A stretch of 37,671 nt of DNA. It comes from Candidatus Nitrotoga sp. M5. Its GTDB lineage: Bacteria > Pseudomonadota > Gammaproteobacteria > Burkholderiales > Gallionellaceae. Positions within the stretch are counted from its first letter, which is position 1. Each line of letters begins with the position of its first letter. A program made the translations under genes and the position numbers. Location: the NCBI RefSeq assembly GCF_927904885.1, contig NZ_CAKMNW010000054.1, positions 1 to 37,671 on the forward strand, given 5' to 3'. Under the pieces are notes generated by a model. That model was not told the DNA's origin and searched no databases. It was given only the letters and a program-made list of their open reading frames with translations. Below, piece by piece: positions 18,331-28,236 of this stretch.

Positions 18331-18939
18331 TCAAGCGGCTGACTGGGTTTGTTCGGCTGCAAGCGAACGCTGAAAACTGGGCATTGCCTGCACCGCATCT
18401 AACATTCGTGATGTGTTGCTACTTTGCGTAATCGTGACAGGGAAGTTTGCACCCCAGCGGGAATATACTGCGAGCATGATATCGGCAGCAGAAGCTCGCT
18501 CACCGCCAAGATAGTCCCGTCCTGCCAATTGTTGCTCAACAACCTGCCACAAAGTATTAATGGCTTTGGCCGCGGCAGTAAACGCAGTTTGTTTGGCGTG
18601 CATATCAGTGATGTGCTGGGCGATAAAAAACAAGCGACTATAGGCGGGATGCATCGTGGCATTGGCAAATAAAATATCTTCGATAGCCTGTTCACGGCCG
18701 ACGCCGCAAATGGGCAGCATCGCGTTTTTATGTTTATAAAGCAGGTGCAGCAAAATGGCGGCGCCTTCTCGTAGCGTACTGTCACCATCAATAAGTACTG
18801 GGACGGTGCCGACGGGGTTGATGTCAGTGAAATTGCTCAGATGCTGTACGTCAACAAGTTCAACGGGCTGATCCAGCTCATGCAAGACCACTTGTGTTGC
18901 TAGCGAACAGGCGCCGGGTAGGTAGTAAAGTGTGTACAT
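18331..18939 (-). CDS. Glutathione S-transferase, beta-class-like
   Basis: Cytoplasmic GST (202 aa) with an N-terminal thioredoxin-fold domain and a helical C-terminal domain. YYLPGACSLATQVVLHE carries the family Cys (C11) that beta-class GSTs use with glutathione. NPVGTVPVLIDGD holds the cis-proline and LREGAAILLHL contacts the glutamyl part. The C-terminal N-capping region reads ASAADIMLAVY. AGGAGA lies 6 nt before the ATG. It heads the minus-strand cluster and is divergent from a LysR regulator, which probably controls it. Confidence 0.88.
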   Translation of the reverse strand: MYTLYYLPGACSLATQVVLHELDQPVELVDVQHLSNFTDINPVGTVPVLIDGDSTLREGAAILLHLLYKHKNAMLPICGVGREQAIEDILFANATMHPAYSRLFFIAQHITDMHAKQTAFTAAAKAINTLWQVVEQQLAGRDYLGGERASAADIMLAVYSRWGANFPVTITQSSNTSRMLDAVQAMPSFQRSLAAEQTQSAA

Positions 18940-19053
18940 AGTTTTCTCCTGGGGGTTCGTAGTGTTTAAGTAAATTGACGCTGCTTCTGATCTTGATAGC
19001 AGCGATGGAATGGAATATAGATCTTTTTACTGTTTCTATATATAGCTATAATA

Positions 19054-19068
19054 AGAACTTTCTGTTCT
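19054..19068. promoter_or_regulatory. Candidate LysR-type operator between the GST cluster and its regulator
   Basis: AGAAC-N5-GTTCT is a perfect inverted repeat in the middle of the 201-bp divergent gap, inside an AT-rich stretch (19030-19085) that also holds CTATATATAG and a TTTC/GAAA pair. The position fits a shared operator for the two divergent units. Confidence 0.4.
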
Positions 19069-19140
19069 CAATATGGAAATAAATATGATTGTGTCACCCC
19101 ACCTGTCACTCTGCGTATCAGTCGGGCAAAGGCTTCATTG

Positions 19141-20040
19141 ATGGATAAGCTACGAGCGATTCGCTTGTTTGTCAGGCTGGCAGACCTAGGAAGCTTTACC
19201 CGAGTAGCCGAGCAGATCAATGCTTCGAAATCCATGGTCAGCAAAGAGATCAGCCGTCTCGAGGACGAACTGGGCGCGCGCTTGCTGCATCGCTCAACCC
19301 GTAATATTCAGCTGACTCATGTTGGCGAAGTTTATTTACGACGGGCTAGAGAGATATTGGCAAAGCTCGATGACGCTGACAATTTTGTAGAAGATCTACA
19401 GCAGTACCCTCGCGGCAAACTAAAGATCAATGCACCCATGGCGCTAGGTATTACTCACCTATCATCCTTGTTTGCAGATTTCATGCGGGTTTATCCCGAC
19501 ATTGAATTGGATATTCACCTCGGTGATGAGAGCGTTGACCTAGTGAAAGAGGGTTTTGATTTAGGCTTCCGCGCATCGAGCCGTCTGATTGATTCGATCT
19601 ATGTTGGCAGACCGCTGGTCGATTTCAATTACCGAGTTCTTGCCTCGCCCCAGTATCTTGAAACGCACCCCGCCATTATCCTGCCGCGTGACTTGAAAGA
19701 TCATAATTGCTTTGTGTATAGCTACTTTCAGGGCAAGAACGTCTGGCCGATAGAAGATGGTATTCCTATTCAAGGGACACTGCGTGTTAACAGTACGATC
19801 TTTATGATGGAGGCAATTAAAAAGGGCCTCGGCATTGGCTTTATCCCGGACTTTGTCTGTCGAGAAACGCTGATGAAAGGCGAAGTTATTGAAGTGCTGC
19901 CGGATTCAAAAAAACCCAGCCTAACACTCTATGCTTTATATCCTGCTCGACATCTTGTACCGGCGAAACTCGTTCAGTGTATAGAGTTTCTAGAATGCTG
20001 GTTTGCAGGTAAACAGAGCGGTAAAATTATGGGAAACTGA
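19141..20040 (+). CDS. LysR-family transcriptional regulator
   Basis: LTTR of 299 aa. The N-terminal winged helix-turn-helix (residues about 1-60) reads FVRLADLGSFTRVAEQINASKSMVSKEISRLEDELGARLLHRSTR. The effector domain follows, with the Tyr/Phe-rich segments and KKGLGIGFIPDFV seen in the AaeR/DmlR-like group. I chose ATG 19141 over the TTG 3 nt upstream because AAAGG is 8 nt before it. It is divergent from the GST-NTF2-DsbA-tautomerase unit, the standard arrangement in which an LTTR regulates its neighbour. The inducer is unknown. Confidence 0.9.
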   Translation: MDKLRAIRLFVRLADLGSFTRVAEQINASKSMVSKEISRLEDELGARLLHRSTRNIQLTHVGEVYLRRAREILAKLDDADNFVEDLQQYPRGKLKINAPMALGITHLSSLFADFMRVYPDIELDIHLGDESVDLVKEGFDLGFRASSRLIDSIYVGRPLVDFNYRVLASPQYLETHPAIILPRDLKDHNCFVYSYFQGKNVWPIEDGIPIQGTLRVNSTIFMMEAIKKGLGIGFIPDFVCRETLMKGEVIEVLPDSKKPSLTLYALYPARHLVPAKLVQCIEFLECWFAGKQSGKIMGN

Positions 20041-20102
20041 GTTTTTCGTTAATGGTGATGTCCGTTCATGGTCAATAGCGGTCTAGAGAGCGCCTACGAA
20101 AA

Positions 20103-20193
20103 AGTGGACACTCCATGGTTAATCTGCCTGATTCTCGAACTCGATGGGAGCACGATACCCTAAAGCCGAATACAGGCGTTCAGAATAATATTG
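20103..20193 (-). pseudogene. IS3-family transposase (OrfB) 3' fragment with terminal repeat
   Basis: The minus strand reads QYYSERLYSALGYRAPIEFENQAD and then TAA (stop at 20119-20121). This is the C-terminal signature of IS3-family integrase-type transposases (YN-RP-SALGY-SP-FE). Past the stop, GGAGTGTCCACTTTTT looks like the outer IS end. Nothing recognisable of the rest remains. It marks the right edge of the accessory block. Confidence 0.8.
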
Positions 20194-20197
20194 ATTC

Positions 20198-20217
20198 AAT
20201 TATTGACTCCAATAATT
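20198..20217. repeat. Short perfect inverted repeat near proB
   Basis: AATTATTG-ACTC-CAATAATT, an 8-bp perfect stem directly beside the IS3 fragment. No T-run follows; its role is unclear. Confidence 0.35.
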
Positions 20218-20303
20218 CTGGGTGGCGTATCCATGGACATGCTGACAAAGCCAAGTACTGAAATATCAGTGAGCCAGTTGGCGCAATAAATTTCTCTTGT
20301 TGC

Positions 20304-21422
20304 TCACAATATAATCAAGTTGTCTCGATGTATCAGCTCTGGCTCATCAACATAGCCCAAGAGGGATTCGATTTCATTACTGGAATGGCCGGCGATGCGG
20401 CGCGTTTCCATAGCATTGTAGTTAACCAAGCCGCGTGCGATTTCTTGTCCATTCATATCTAAAATGGCGACCACTGTGCCGCGCTCGAATTTCCCACTCA
20501 CGTTGGTAATACCGATCGGTAGCAGGCTTTTGCCTTCGTTACGCAGCGCATGCGCTGCGCCAGCGTCCAACGTCACCTTGCCGCTGATTTGCAGATGATC
20601 CGCCAGCCATTGTTTGCGCGCAGTCAGAGGTAAAGGTTGCGCTTCCAGCAGCGTGCCGATACTGTTGCCACGCATCAGGCGTGGCAACACATCTATTTCA
20701 TGGCCAGATGCGATCACAGTATGCGCACCGCTACGCGCAGCACGTTTCGCGGCGAGCACTTTGGTGAGCATTCCGCCGCTCCCGATGTGGCTACCTGCTC
20801 CCCCGGCCATGGTTACTAGCCTTTCATCGCCAGCCTGCGCTAAGCTGACTAGCGTAGCATTTGGATCCTTGCGTGGGTCGGCAGTATAAAGTCCGATCTG
20901 GTCAGTAAGGATAATAAGCGCATCAGCCTCAATCAGGTTGGCAACCAGCGCACCTAGAGTGTCGTTGTCGCCAAATTTTATTTCATCGGTAACTACGGTG
21001 TCATTTTCATTGATGACAGGAATAACACCGAGGGTCAGCAGCGTGCGCAGTGTAGACCGGGCGTTGAGATAACGCTCACGATCGGCGAGGTCGGCATGGG
21101 TGAGCAATATTTGTGCTGTATGCAGGCCGTGCGCACTAAAGCAGCTTTCATACACTTGTATCAAGCCCATCTGACCAACTGCAGCAGCTGCCTGCAATTC
21201 ATGCAAGGCGCTGGGGCGTTGTTTCCAGCCTAGTCGCTGCATGCCTTCAGCAATCGCGCCAGAGGAGACCAATACTACTTTATGCCCATCTTCTCGTAGC
21301 GTAGCAATTTGCTGCGCCCAGTTCCGGATTGCGGGGATATCAAGTCCGTCACCCTGATTGGTGACCAGGCTGCTTCCAACTTTGACGACGATGCGTTTGC
21401 ACTGAGCCAGAATGGTTTTCAT
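20304..21422 (-). CDS. proB: Glutamate 5-kinase with PUA domain
   Basis: Phosphorylates glutamate to glutamyl 5-phosphate, the first step of proline synthesis, and is usually feedback-inhibited by proline. At 372 aa it has an amino-acid kinase domain ([65 protein letters not shown]) followed by a PUA domain from about residue 285 ([33 protein letters not shown]). The ATG lies 6 nt after the obgE stop, so the two genes are one unit. Confidence 0.96.
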   Translation of the reverse strand: MKTILAQCKRIVVKVGSSLVTNQGDGLDIPAIRNWAQQIATLREDGHKVVLVSSGAIAEGMQRLGWKQRPSALHELQAAAAVGQMGLIQVYESCFSAHGLHTAQILLTHADLADRERYLNARSTLRTLLTLGVIPVINENDTVVTDEIKFGDNDTLGALVANLIEADALIILTDQIGLYTADPRKDPNATLVSLAQAGDERLVTMAGGAGSHIGSGGMLTKVLAAKRAARSGAHTVIASGHEIDVLPRLMRGNSIGTLLEAQPLPLTARKQWLADHLQISGKVTLDAGAAHALRNEGKSLLPIGITNVSGKFERGTVVAILDMNGQEIARGLVNYNAMETRRIAGHSSNEIESLLGYVDEPELIHRDNLIIL

Positions 21423-21428
21423 GATGCA

Positions 21429-22565
<1,137 letters not shown>

Positions 22566-22823
22566 TTAAGCTGGAACCACAAAGATAGTCTTGCGTCTAT
22601 GTGCTCCTTTAACGGCGAACTCTACTTTGCCAGCAATCTTCGCAAACAAAGTGTGATCCTTGCCCATACCAACGTTTTCACCAGCATGGAATCGCGTACC
22701 GCGCTGACGCACGATAATGCTGCCAGCGCTAATTAATTGGCCGCCAAAAGTCTTTACGCCGAGGCGTTTTGAGTGTGAATCGCGACCGTTACTGGTACTT
22801 CCACCACCTTTTTTTGATGCCAT
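22566..22823 (-). CDS. rpmA: 50S ribosomal protein L27
   Basis: Ribosomal protein L27 (85 aa), whose N-terminal tail reaches the peptidyl-transferase centre. [24 protein letters not shown] is the family opening, followed by [26 protein letters not shown]. It lies 18 nt downstream of rplU in the usual rplU-rpmA-obgE order. Confidence 0.98.
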   Translation of the reverse strand: MASKKGGGSTSNGRDSHSKRLGVKTFGGQLISAGSIIVRQRGTRFHAGENVGMGKDHTLFAKIAGKVEFAVKGAHRRKTIFVVPA

Positions 22824-22841
22824 GTTTCTTCTCCCTCAATA

Positions 22842-23153
22842 TTACGCTGAAATACCGTCAATGCGGATCTCTGTGAAGTTTTGACGGTGACCTTGATGTT
22901 TTTGGTAATGTTTACGTCGACGCATCTTGAAGATTTTGATCTTCTCGCCACGGCCATTCGCGACTATAGTTGCCGTGACAGTAGCGCCAGTCAATAAAGG
23001 TTGACCAACAGATACAGTGTCGCCATTGCCGACCATAAGTACCTTGTCCAGCACGATAGCACTACCGACTTCACCAGTAACAGTTTCAATTTTCAAGGTT
23101 TCGCCTGCAACAACACGATACTGCTTACCACCGGTCTTGATTACTGCGTACAT
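22842..23153 (-). CDS. rplU: 50S ribosomal protein L21
   Basis: Ribosomal protein L21 (103 aa): [23 protein letters not shown] at the start, [28 protein letters not shown] at the end. First gene of the rplU-rpmA unit, with a good promoter about 40 bp upstream. Confidence 0.98.
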   Translation of the reverse strand: MYAVIKTGGKQYRVVAGETLKIETVTGEVGSAIVLDKVLMVGNGDTVSVGQPLLTGATVTATIVANGRGEKIKIFKMRRRKHYQKHQGHRQNFTEIRIDGISA

Positions 23154-23191
23154 AACAACCTCGCTTAAAATGCGGTTTTACAGAATCGCGC

Positions 23192-23219
23192 ATTATACAC
23201 AACCGACACCAACCGTCAA
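23192..23219 (-). promoter_or_regulatory. Sigma-70 promoter for rplU-rpmA
   Basis: On the minus strand TTGACG, a 16-nt spacer and a perfect TATAAT, about 40 bp before the rplU ATG. A strong match to consensus for a ribosomal-protein operon. Confidence 0.8.
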
Positions 23220-23304
23220 AATGGTTTTTGATAATTTGGGATAAGTTTAGTTAACAAATGGGGTAAGCAGACAAGCTCAAAGCAGCGGCTCGCAAACTTG
23301 GGTT

Positions 23305-23949
23305 TTATAGGTCTCCTTGAGACAAGACGTAATGTGCAAGGATATCGGCCTCAGCTTCGCTAAGTTGCCTGAAAGACGGCATTAGCACCGCCCCCCATTT
23401 GCCGGAGCCGCCATCACGGATGTTGCGCGCTACCAGCGCAGCCGCTTTTGTATTAGAAGCATATTTCGCCGCCACATCCCGGAAAGCTGGCCCTACGATT
23501 TTTTTGTCGATCGCATGGCATGCCATGCAGTTGTTAGCAGCGAGCAAGGCTTTCGCGTCGGCCGGGGCAGAGGTTGCCGTGAGGGCGACGATCGCCGGTT
23601 TATCCGCTGTGTTTGGTTTCGTCGTTCCGACGCTGCGTTCTGCGCCATAGGTTTTGGCCAGATAGTCGACGATTACAGGGATATCTTCGTCTGCAAATTT
23701 CGCACCAAATGTCACCTTCATTTTCTTGACGGTGGCCTCCCAATAGCCGCGCGGTGAAGAGGGCGGCTGCGACTGTATGTAATGAACCGAGTGGCAAATC
23801 GTGCAATTGCGTTGGGCCAGTATGTAGCCGGGCAGTTCATTCGGCTTGAATACCGCAGTTTCAGGCGGTAGCTGGATATCGAGGGCGATTGCAGAGTATG
23901 GTGCGAGGGTGCTCACCGCCAGCACGATGCGAACGAAGATGTCTCTCAT
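23305..23949 (-). CDS. Diheme c-type cytochrome, probable SorB-like subunit
   Basis: Periplasmic cytochrome of 214 aa that probably accepts electrons from the sulfite dehydrogenase encoded just upstream. I place the start at ATG 23949 (AAGGAG 7 nt upstream) because MRDIFVRIVLAVSTLAPYSAIAL is a proper signal peptide; the frame itself opens 20 codons earlier. There are two heme sites: CTICH at residues 49-53 and CMACH at 141-145. Each has a later Met that could be the axial ligand (M77 in KKMKV, and VLMPSF). A low-complexity linker (about 105-130) joins the two domains. SorB of characterised SorAB enzymes has one heme, so a diheme partner is a variation. It lies 10 nt after the sorA stop. Confidence 0.8.
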   Translation of the reverse strand: MRDIFVRIVLAVSTLAPYSAIALDIQLPPETAVFKPNELPGYILAQRNCTICHSVHYIQSQPPSSPRGYWEATVKKMKVTFGAKFADEDIPVIVDYLAKTYGAERSVGTTKPNTADKPAIVALTATSAPADAKALLAANNCMACHAIDKKIVGPAFRDVAAKYASNTKAAALVARNIRDGGSGKWGAVLMPSFRQLSEAEADILAHYVLSQGDL

Positions 23950-23959
23950 ACACTTCTCC

Positions 23960-25222
23960 TTAAACAGCAACGACGTGGGTCGACTCGACCACATTGCGCA
24001 TATAGCCATCAGGGTTCAATAATGGGCTAAGCGGTTGGCTCTGACCTATCCGGTTGACCGCACGTACCAGCAATTCGTGCTTCCCGCTGTGTTTTGGCGT
24101 GAATGTCGCGCTCCATTCGCGGAATGAATACTTGCCCAAATCCTTGCCCAGCTGGGCGGTTTGCCAGTTCTTGCCACCGTCGGCCGAAAACGCAATCTCG
24201 GCCACGCCGTACCCGCCATCAAAAGCGATCCCGCGCACGGTGGCCGGGCGTCCATTCCAGACATACATGCCATCTGTCAGGCTGGTCACGAACGAGCGCA
24301 CGTTCATACGATTGATCGGTGTGGTCTTGACGGGCTCTTTTTCCGGCTCAATACAGGCGCACTGATTGTCTGGGATGCGATAAGCCTTACTCATCCAGAA
24401 CCCATCGAATACCTTGTCGGTTACTGTAATGTCGGACAAGTGCTTCACCCAATAAGTACCGTAGTAACCGGGGACGATCAGCCGCAATGGATAGCCGTTC
24501 AACAGCGGAAGGTCGGCACCGTTCATTTGCCACGCCAGCATGACTTCACCATCGAGCGCGTGATCGATATTAAGTGCCTTTATGAAATCAGGCCCATCAC
24601 CTACGGGTGGTGCATCAAGACCATTGAATGCGACCTGCACTGAACCTGCTTTCACGCCCGCCTTTTCCAGCACCTTACGCAGCGGGATACCGGTCCAGCG
24701 TGCGTTACCCATGGCTCCGTTTGAGAGCTGGCCGCCATTGATACGCGGCGTAAAGTGCGCTCGGCTGTTACCGGAACACTGGTTGACAGCGACCAGGTCG
24801 ACCGCGTCGGCCATTTGCTTGAGATCGGCAAGCGACAAGTCGAGCGGAGTGTTGACGTTGCCACCGATGCGCAACCGATAGCTCAACGCATCAATCGAGG
24901 TGGGAATGTCGCTCCAGTGATAGCGTACGAAGAAGGCATCGTTGGGCGTAATCACCCCTTCTTTGAATACGCTGAATGGGGTTTCCAACTGTGGCGGGCG
25001 CGCAGTGAGCAAGATCAGCGGGCGCTTTTGCGGGTAGGCGACGAGTTCACGCTCACCATTTTCGAACGGCAGCGTGACACTACCGGATTCTCCAGCAAGT
25101 GCCGCCAAAGCCGTACTGCCGAATGCGCTTGCAGCGCCCAAGGTCCCCACCTGCCTGAGCAACTTGAGAAAAGCGCGCCGCTGTAATGCACTCGCTGCCA
25201 ACACCAAAGTAGACTCCACCAT
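23960..25222 (-). CDS. Periplasmic sulfite dehydrogenase, molybdopterin subunit (SorA-like)
   Basis: Sulfite-oxidase-family enzyme that oxidises sulfite to sulfate at a molybdenum cofactor and passes electrons to a cytochrome c. The 420 aa start with a twin-arginine signal (QRRAFLKLL, R15-R16, then a hydrophobic stretch), so the protein is exported folded with its cofactor. NQCSGNSRAHFTPR carries the Mo-ligand Cys149, and NARWTGIPLRKVL and VPGYYGTYWVKHL are family motifs. The C-terminal half is the Ig-like dimerisation domain (VRGIAFDGGYGVAEIAFSADGGKNW). GGAGAT lies 6 nt before the ATG. Family relatives include SoxC and MsrP; the diheme partner gene and CSGNSR text favour a SorA-type role. 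Confidence 0.85.
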   Translation of the reverse strand: MVESTLVLAASALQRRAFLKLLRQVGTLGAASAFGSTALAALAGESGSVTLPFENGERELVAYPQKRPLILLTARPPQLETPFSVFKEGVITPNDAFFVRYHWSDIPTSIDALSYRLRIGGNVNTPLDLSLADLKQMADAVDLVAVNQCSGNSRAHFTPRINGGQLSNGAMGNARWTGIPLRKVLEKAGVKAGSVQVAFNGLDAPPVGDGPDFIKALNIDHALDGEVMLAWQMNGADLPLLNGYPLRLIVPGYYGTYWVKHLSDITVTDKVFDGFWMSKAYRIPDNQCACIEPEKEPVKTTPINRMNVRSFVTSLTDGMYVWNGRPATVRGIAFDGGYGVAEIAFSADGGKNWQTAQLGKDLGKYSFREWSATFTPKHSGKHELLVRAVNRIGQSQPLSPLLNPDGYMRNVVESTHVVAV

Positions 25223-25296
25223 GCTGATCTCCGTTATGGTTATTCAATCGGACAACGTACACTGCTGTTGCAAAGTATAGCTAAAATTTCGATTTC

Positions 25297-25515
25297 GGCT
25301 CTATGTGATTTGTAATGGGCAATACGATTATGAACGCACCTATTTTATTTGGCATGGCGCTTGGCCGACAAGCACCTTGGCAAGTGAATGATATTTCGTT
25401 TGTAGCCAAGTTCGTTAGGTTCGACACCTGCATGAAATACCACTGTAACGAACTGCTCATTAACTTAGTGCATGCGGGGAATGGCAGCTCTGAATTAGAG
25501 TGGGCAAATAGTTGA
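25297..25515 (+). pseudogene. ISL3-family element remnant: left end plus transposase N-terminus
   Basis: An ISL3-type terminal repeat (GGCTCTATGTGATT at 25297 onward, 24 of 28 positions shared with the MITE at 15911) is followed directly by a frame starting MNAPILFGMALGRQAPWQVNDISF near 25330. This resembles the LFGMALG-PWQV opening of ISL3 transposases. After about 25 residues the similarity fades and the frame stops at 25515. No right-hand inverted repeat was found. The element end sits 74 bp upstream of the sorA start and may affect its promoter. Confidence 0.7.
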
Positions 25516-25558
25516 TGGTTATGGAGAGGGATCAGATGTTGGACATTATTTCATTTAG

Positions 25559-25720
25559 TTGAACATATCACGATACTTTGGACTTGAACATTCAGGCTCA
25601 GTCAGCCGTATCACCTGTTTGGTCAATAACGCAATTAAGCAAGGACGTCAAATTGACGAATGAAGTGGGATACGCCTGTAAATTTATTATAAATAAAGTA
25701 ACTTGACCCATTATTTTTCT
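25559..25720 (+). pseudogene. RAYT-like transposase C-terminal fragment with degenerate REP
   Basis: The frame at 25559-25663 reads LNISRYFGLEHSGSVSRITCLVNNAIKQGRQIDE and stop. The pattern (YFGL-H-GSVS, then a basic helix) resembles the C-terminal helix-turn-helix of REP-associated tyrosine transposases. After a frame change, VGYACKFIINKVT ends at a stop near 25705. Right after it, AGTAACTTGACCCATTATTT is a degenerate form of the ACTCTGACCCCAATTATT repeat found at 16338-16356. The gene body is missing, so this is a decayed copy. Confidence 0.45.
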
Positions 25721-25834
25721 TGCTAGTAGTATGAGTATTTTGATGCTAGATTCTGCCTGATGCATTTATAGCCCCCCATGTTACTTGGACGGGGAAACTG
25801 TTATTGCTGTGCAACCTCTATACACAAGTATTAA

Positions 25835-27058
25835 ATGACAAAAATTCTTATACAAAATTTCCCAAGTAAAACTATTTTGTGTCAAGTAGCTTTGGAAGGT
25901 GATGAAAAAAACATAGCATCGTTTCAAGTTGGATATGACTCTCGATATGAATATAAAGAACTTTTAGAAAGTGGGTTGTCGTCCTTCTTTACCAGTTTAA
26001 TTATTCATGATGAAATTTTTTTAAGGCTAGCTGATTTTCGAGTTCTTTTATACACTATTGGGATCGCTGACACCCTAAAATTACTTGACAGTAAAATAAT
26101 TAAGGTTGTTATAGAGCCACAAACAAGTGCGATATGGGCAGACGACAGTGCTTCTGGGACGATGCGCTTAGGTGGAGTAATTCCACAAATAGATCAAATG
26201 CAGAGATTTGAAAAAAACATCAGTTCCTTGGCAGGAATCGATGTCAAAACAAAGTCCCTGCTAATTCAATACACCGACAACGCAAAAATAATTATTTCTA
26301 AAGAATTTTATAAGCTTATAGATTCTGACTTAAACAGTGATTTATTAAGAGGAACCTTTTCGACTCTTGGTATAACAACAACTTCAACTAATGACGTCAA
26401 TCCGATTGATGCCAACAAATTACTTAGAGTTTCCGCTGTCACTAACAGTTTAATGCTACAGATTGAGTTGGCAATTGATTCTGTAGTTCAAGACGGGTTC
26501 GTCAAGCAATACTTGGAAATTAAACTAGGTTCTTTAGTACCACTCGCCCGAAAAGACAGCATCTCGCCGTTCTCAAAAATCTCTTCAGTAAAAGGTATTC
26601 CAGATTTATTTTCTCTCTACAAAAATCGCACCATTACGATGGAAGAAATTATTGCGTGTAGAAATACTTTTAACGGCGGATTATTCAGAAAATGGTATTC
26701 GTCCACGGATTATGATGAACAAAAGATATTGCAAACGTTAATGAACAAAGGCGCTAAGCAATCACAATTTATGAAGTTTGCACGGTTTATCTACCCGAAT
26801 GTATTGGGACTTATATACCCAGTGGCTGGCGTAGCAAGCTCTGCAATAGATAGCTATATTGTGAATAAATTTATTGAGGGTTGGAGCCCAACACTTTTTT
26901 TAGATGATGTCTATAAACGAAAGATTGACCAACTTATAACAACGGCCGACATTTCAGAAAAGCGAAATCAGATCGTCAAACGTTTTGGCAATATAGGCCA
27001 AAATGACCCTTGCCCGTGTCAAAGCGGAAAAAAATTCAAAAATTGCCACGGTAAATAG
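25835..27058 (+). CDS. Hypothetical protein with C-terminal SEC-C metal-binding motif
   Basis: Function unknown. The 407 aa end in [17 protein letters not shown], the SEC-C motif (CxC...HC-type zinc site known from the SecA tail). Before it lies a conserved-looking hydrophobic segment (about residues 325-345, [22 protein letters not shown]) and a [14 protein letters not shown] stretch; these could anchor the protein to a membrane or form a buried helix. The first 250 residues are alternating helix/strand text with no catalytic motif I know. Base composition is distinctly AT-rich (26041-26100 has 19 G/C in 60), unlike the flanking core genes, and it sits next to transposon debris, which suggests recent transfer. 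No clear ribosome site precedes the ATG. It could be part of a defense or stress module, but there is no partner gene. Confidence 0.75.
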   Translation: MTKILIQNFPSKTILCQVALEGDEKNIASFQVGYDSRYEYKELLESGLSSFFTSLIIHDEIFLRLADFRVLLYTIGIADTLKLLDSKIIKVVIEPQTSAIWADDSASGTMRLGGVIPQIDQMQRFEKNISSLAGIDVKTKSLLIQYTDNAKIIISKEFYKLIDSDLNSDLLRGTFSTLGITTTSTNDVNPIDANKLLRVSAVTNSLMLQIELAIDSVVQDGFVKQYLEIKLGSLVPLARKDSISPFSKISSVKGIPDLFSLYKNRTITMEEIIACRNTFNGGLFRKWYSSTDYDEQKILQTLMNKGAKQSQFMKFARFIYPNVLGLIYPVAGVASSAIDSYIVNKFIEGWSPTLFLDDVYKRKIDQLITTADISEKRNQIVKRFGNIGQNDPCPCQSGKKFKNCHGK

Positions 27059-27383
27059 TTAACATTAAGGGAAGATGGGGCGGCTAAGTAGATTATTTAG
27101 TTACAAATTTATCTGGACTAGGAAGTCTACTAAGGCGTTAGAATAACTATTTGCCAGCGCCCAGAATTACCGCTCCGGGCGTACCAATTAATAATGGATT
27201 TTCAAATAAAAAACTGAAAGTCCTTTTTTAATTGGTACGGCGGTACTACCGGCATCTTATAAAACTATTGATCCTATCCATAATGGTGATCAGTTCTTAA
27301 AATATTTCAAGACAAGTTGTTATGGTCGACAAGTCCCAGTGGACATTTATTTTTCCATTATCCAAACTAAGACTCTGGTCTCG
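27059..27383. other. AT-rich gap between the SEC-C gene and rsmA
   Basis: No gene is visible. The main feature is the long inverted repeat at 27181-27238. Both flanking genes converge on this region, so it should hold their terminators, but no clean stem plus T-run is present apart from that repeat. Confidence 0.5.
27181..27238. repeat. 11-bp perfect inverted repeat with long loop
   Basis: GTACCAATTAA (27181-27191) and TTAATTGGTAC (27228-27238) enclose 36 nt containing A and T runs. ACCGC (27169-27173) and GCGGT (27240-27244) extend the symmetry with a bulge. It may act as a bidirectional terminator or be the footprint of a small mobile element. Confidence 0.5.
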
Positions 27384-28145
27384 TCAACTAGATTCATTGG
27401 TGATGCGAGCAAACTCCGCTACTCCCAGGTTTTCCGCGCGCAGTTGCGCATCAATTCCTAGTCGGACGAAATCATCCTCCGTCAAATAGGCCTTGAGCGT
27501 ATTACGGAGGGTTTTGCGCCGTTGCCCGAAGGCTGCGGCGACAATTTGTGCAAATAATTTTTTGTTTTGCACCAGCACTTCGCTCGCTGGCAGCGGGATC
27601 ATGCGCACAATGGCGGAATTCACTTTGGGTGAGGGCCGAAAAGATTCCGGCGGAACGTCGAGTAATTTTTCCATGTGGAAACGGTATTGCAGCATCACTG
27701 ACAAGCGACCATAGGCTGGGGTTGAGGGTTCAGCTACCATGCGCTCCACAACTTCGTTCTGCAACATAAAGTGCATGTCGTGTATGCGTTCGCAGTAATC
27801 TGAAAAGTGGAATAACAACGGCGAAGAAATGTTATAGGGCAAATTACCGATAATACGCAAGGGCGCAGGCAATTGCGCCAGGTCAAATTTAAGTGCGTCT
27901 CCTGCATGAATGGTCAGCTTATCCTGAGGGTAGTCTTTTTCCAGGTGCGCGATAATGTCGCGATCGATTTCCACTACGTGCAGTTGATTAAGCCCCTGCA
28001 GCAAAGGACGCGTCAGCGCACCCAGGCCGGGGCCAATTTCCACCATGATATCGGTTGCTTCCGGGCGGATCGCTCGGACGATGTCGGCGATGATATGTTC
28101 ATCCACCAGGAAGTTTTGGCCGAATCTTTTGCGTGCTTTATGCAT
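27384..28145 (-). CDS. rsmA: 16S rRNA (adenine1518/1519-N6) dimethyltransferase
   Basis: KsgA/RsmA dimethylates two adjacent adenines in helix 45 of 16S rRNA, a late check in small-subunit assembly. The 253 aa start [18 protein letters not shown], the KsgA opening. SAM-binding motif I is [17 protein letters not shown] follows, and motif IV is [11 protein letters not shown]. The C-terminal domain has the conserved [13 protein letters not shown] and [10 protein letters not shown]. Last gene of the lptD-surA-pdxA-rsmA group, with a 91-nt gap to pdxA. Confidence 0.97.
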   Translation of the reverse strand: MHKARKRFGQNFLVDEHIIADIVRAIRPEATDIMVEIGPGLGALTRPLLQGLNQLHVVEIDRDIIAHLEKDYPQDKLTIHAGDALKFDLAQLPAPLRIIGNLPYNISSPLLFHFSDYCERIHDMHFMLQNEVVERMVAEPSTPAYGRLSVMLQYRFHMEKLLDVPPESFRPSPKVNSAIVRMIPLPASEVLVQNKKLFAQIVAAAFGQRRKTLRNTLKAYLTEDDFVRLGIDAQLRAENLGVAEFARITNESS

Positions 28146-28236
28146 GGGAGTACCAGGACAGTCTCATTCTTACGAAAGTGGAAATCCAGTCAAAAAAATC
28201 TGGGTCATTGCTTGTGCGAGTATAACGATCTCTCGA

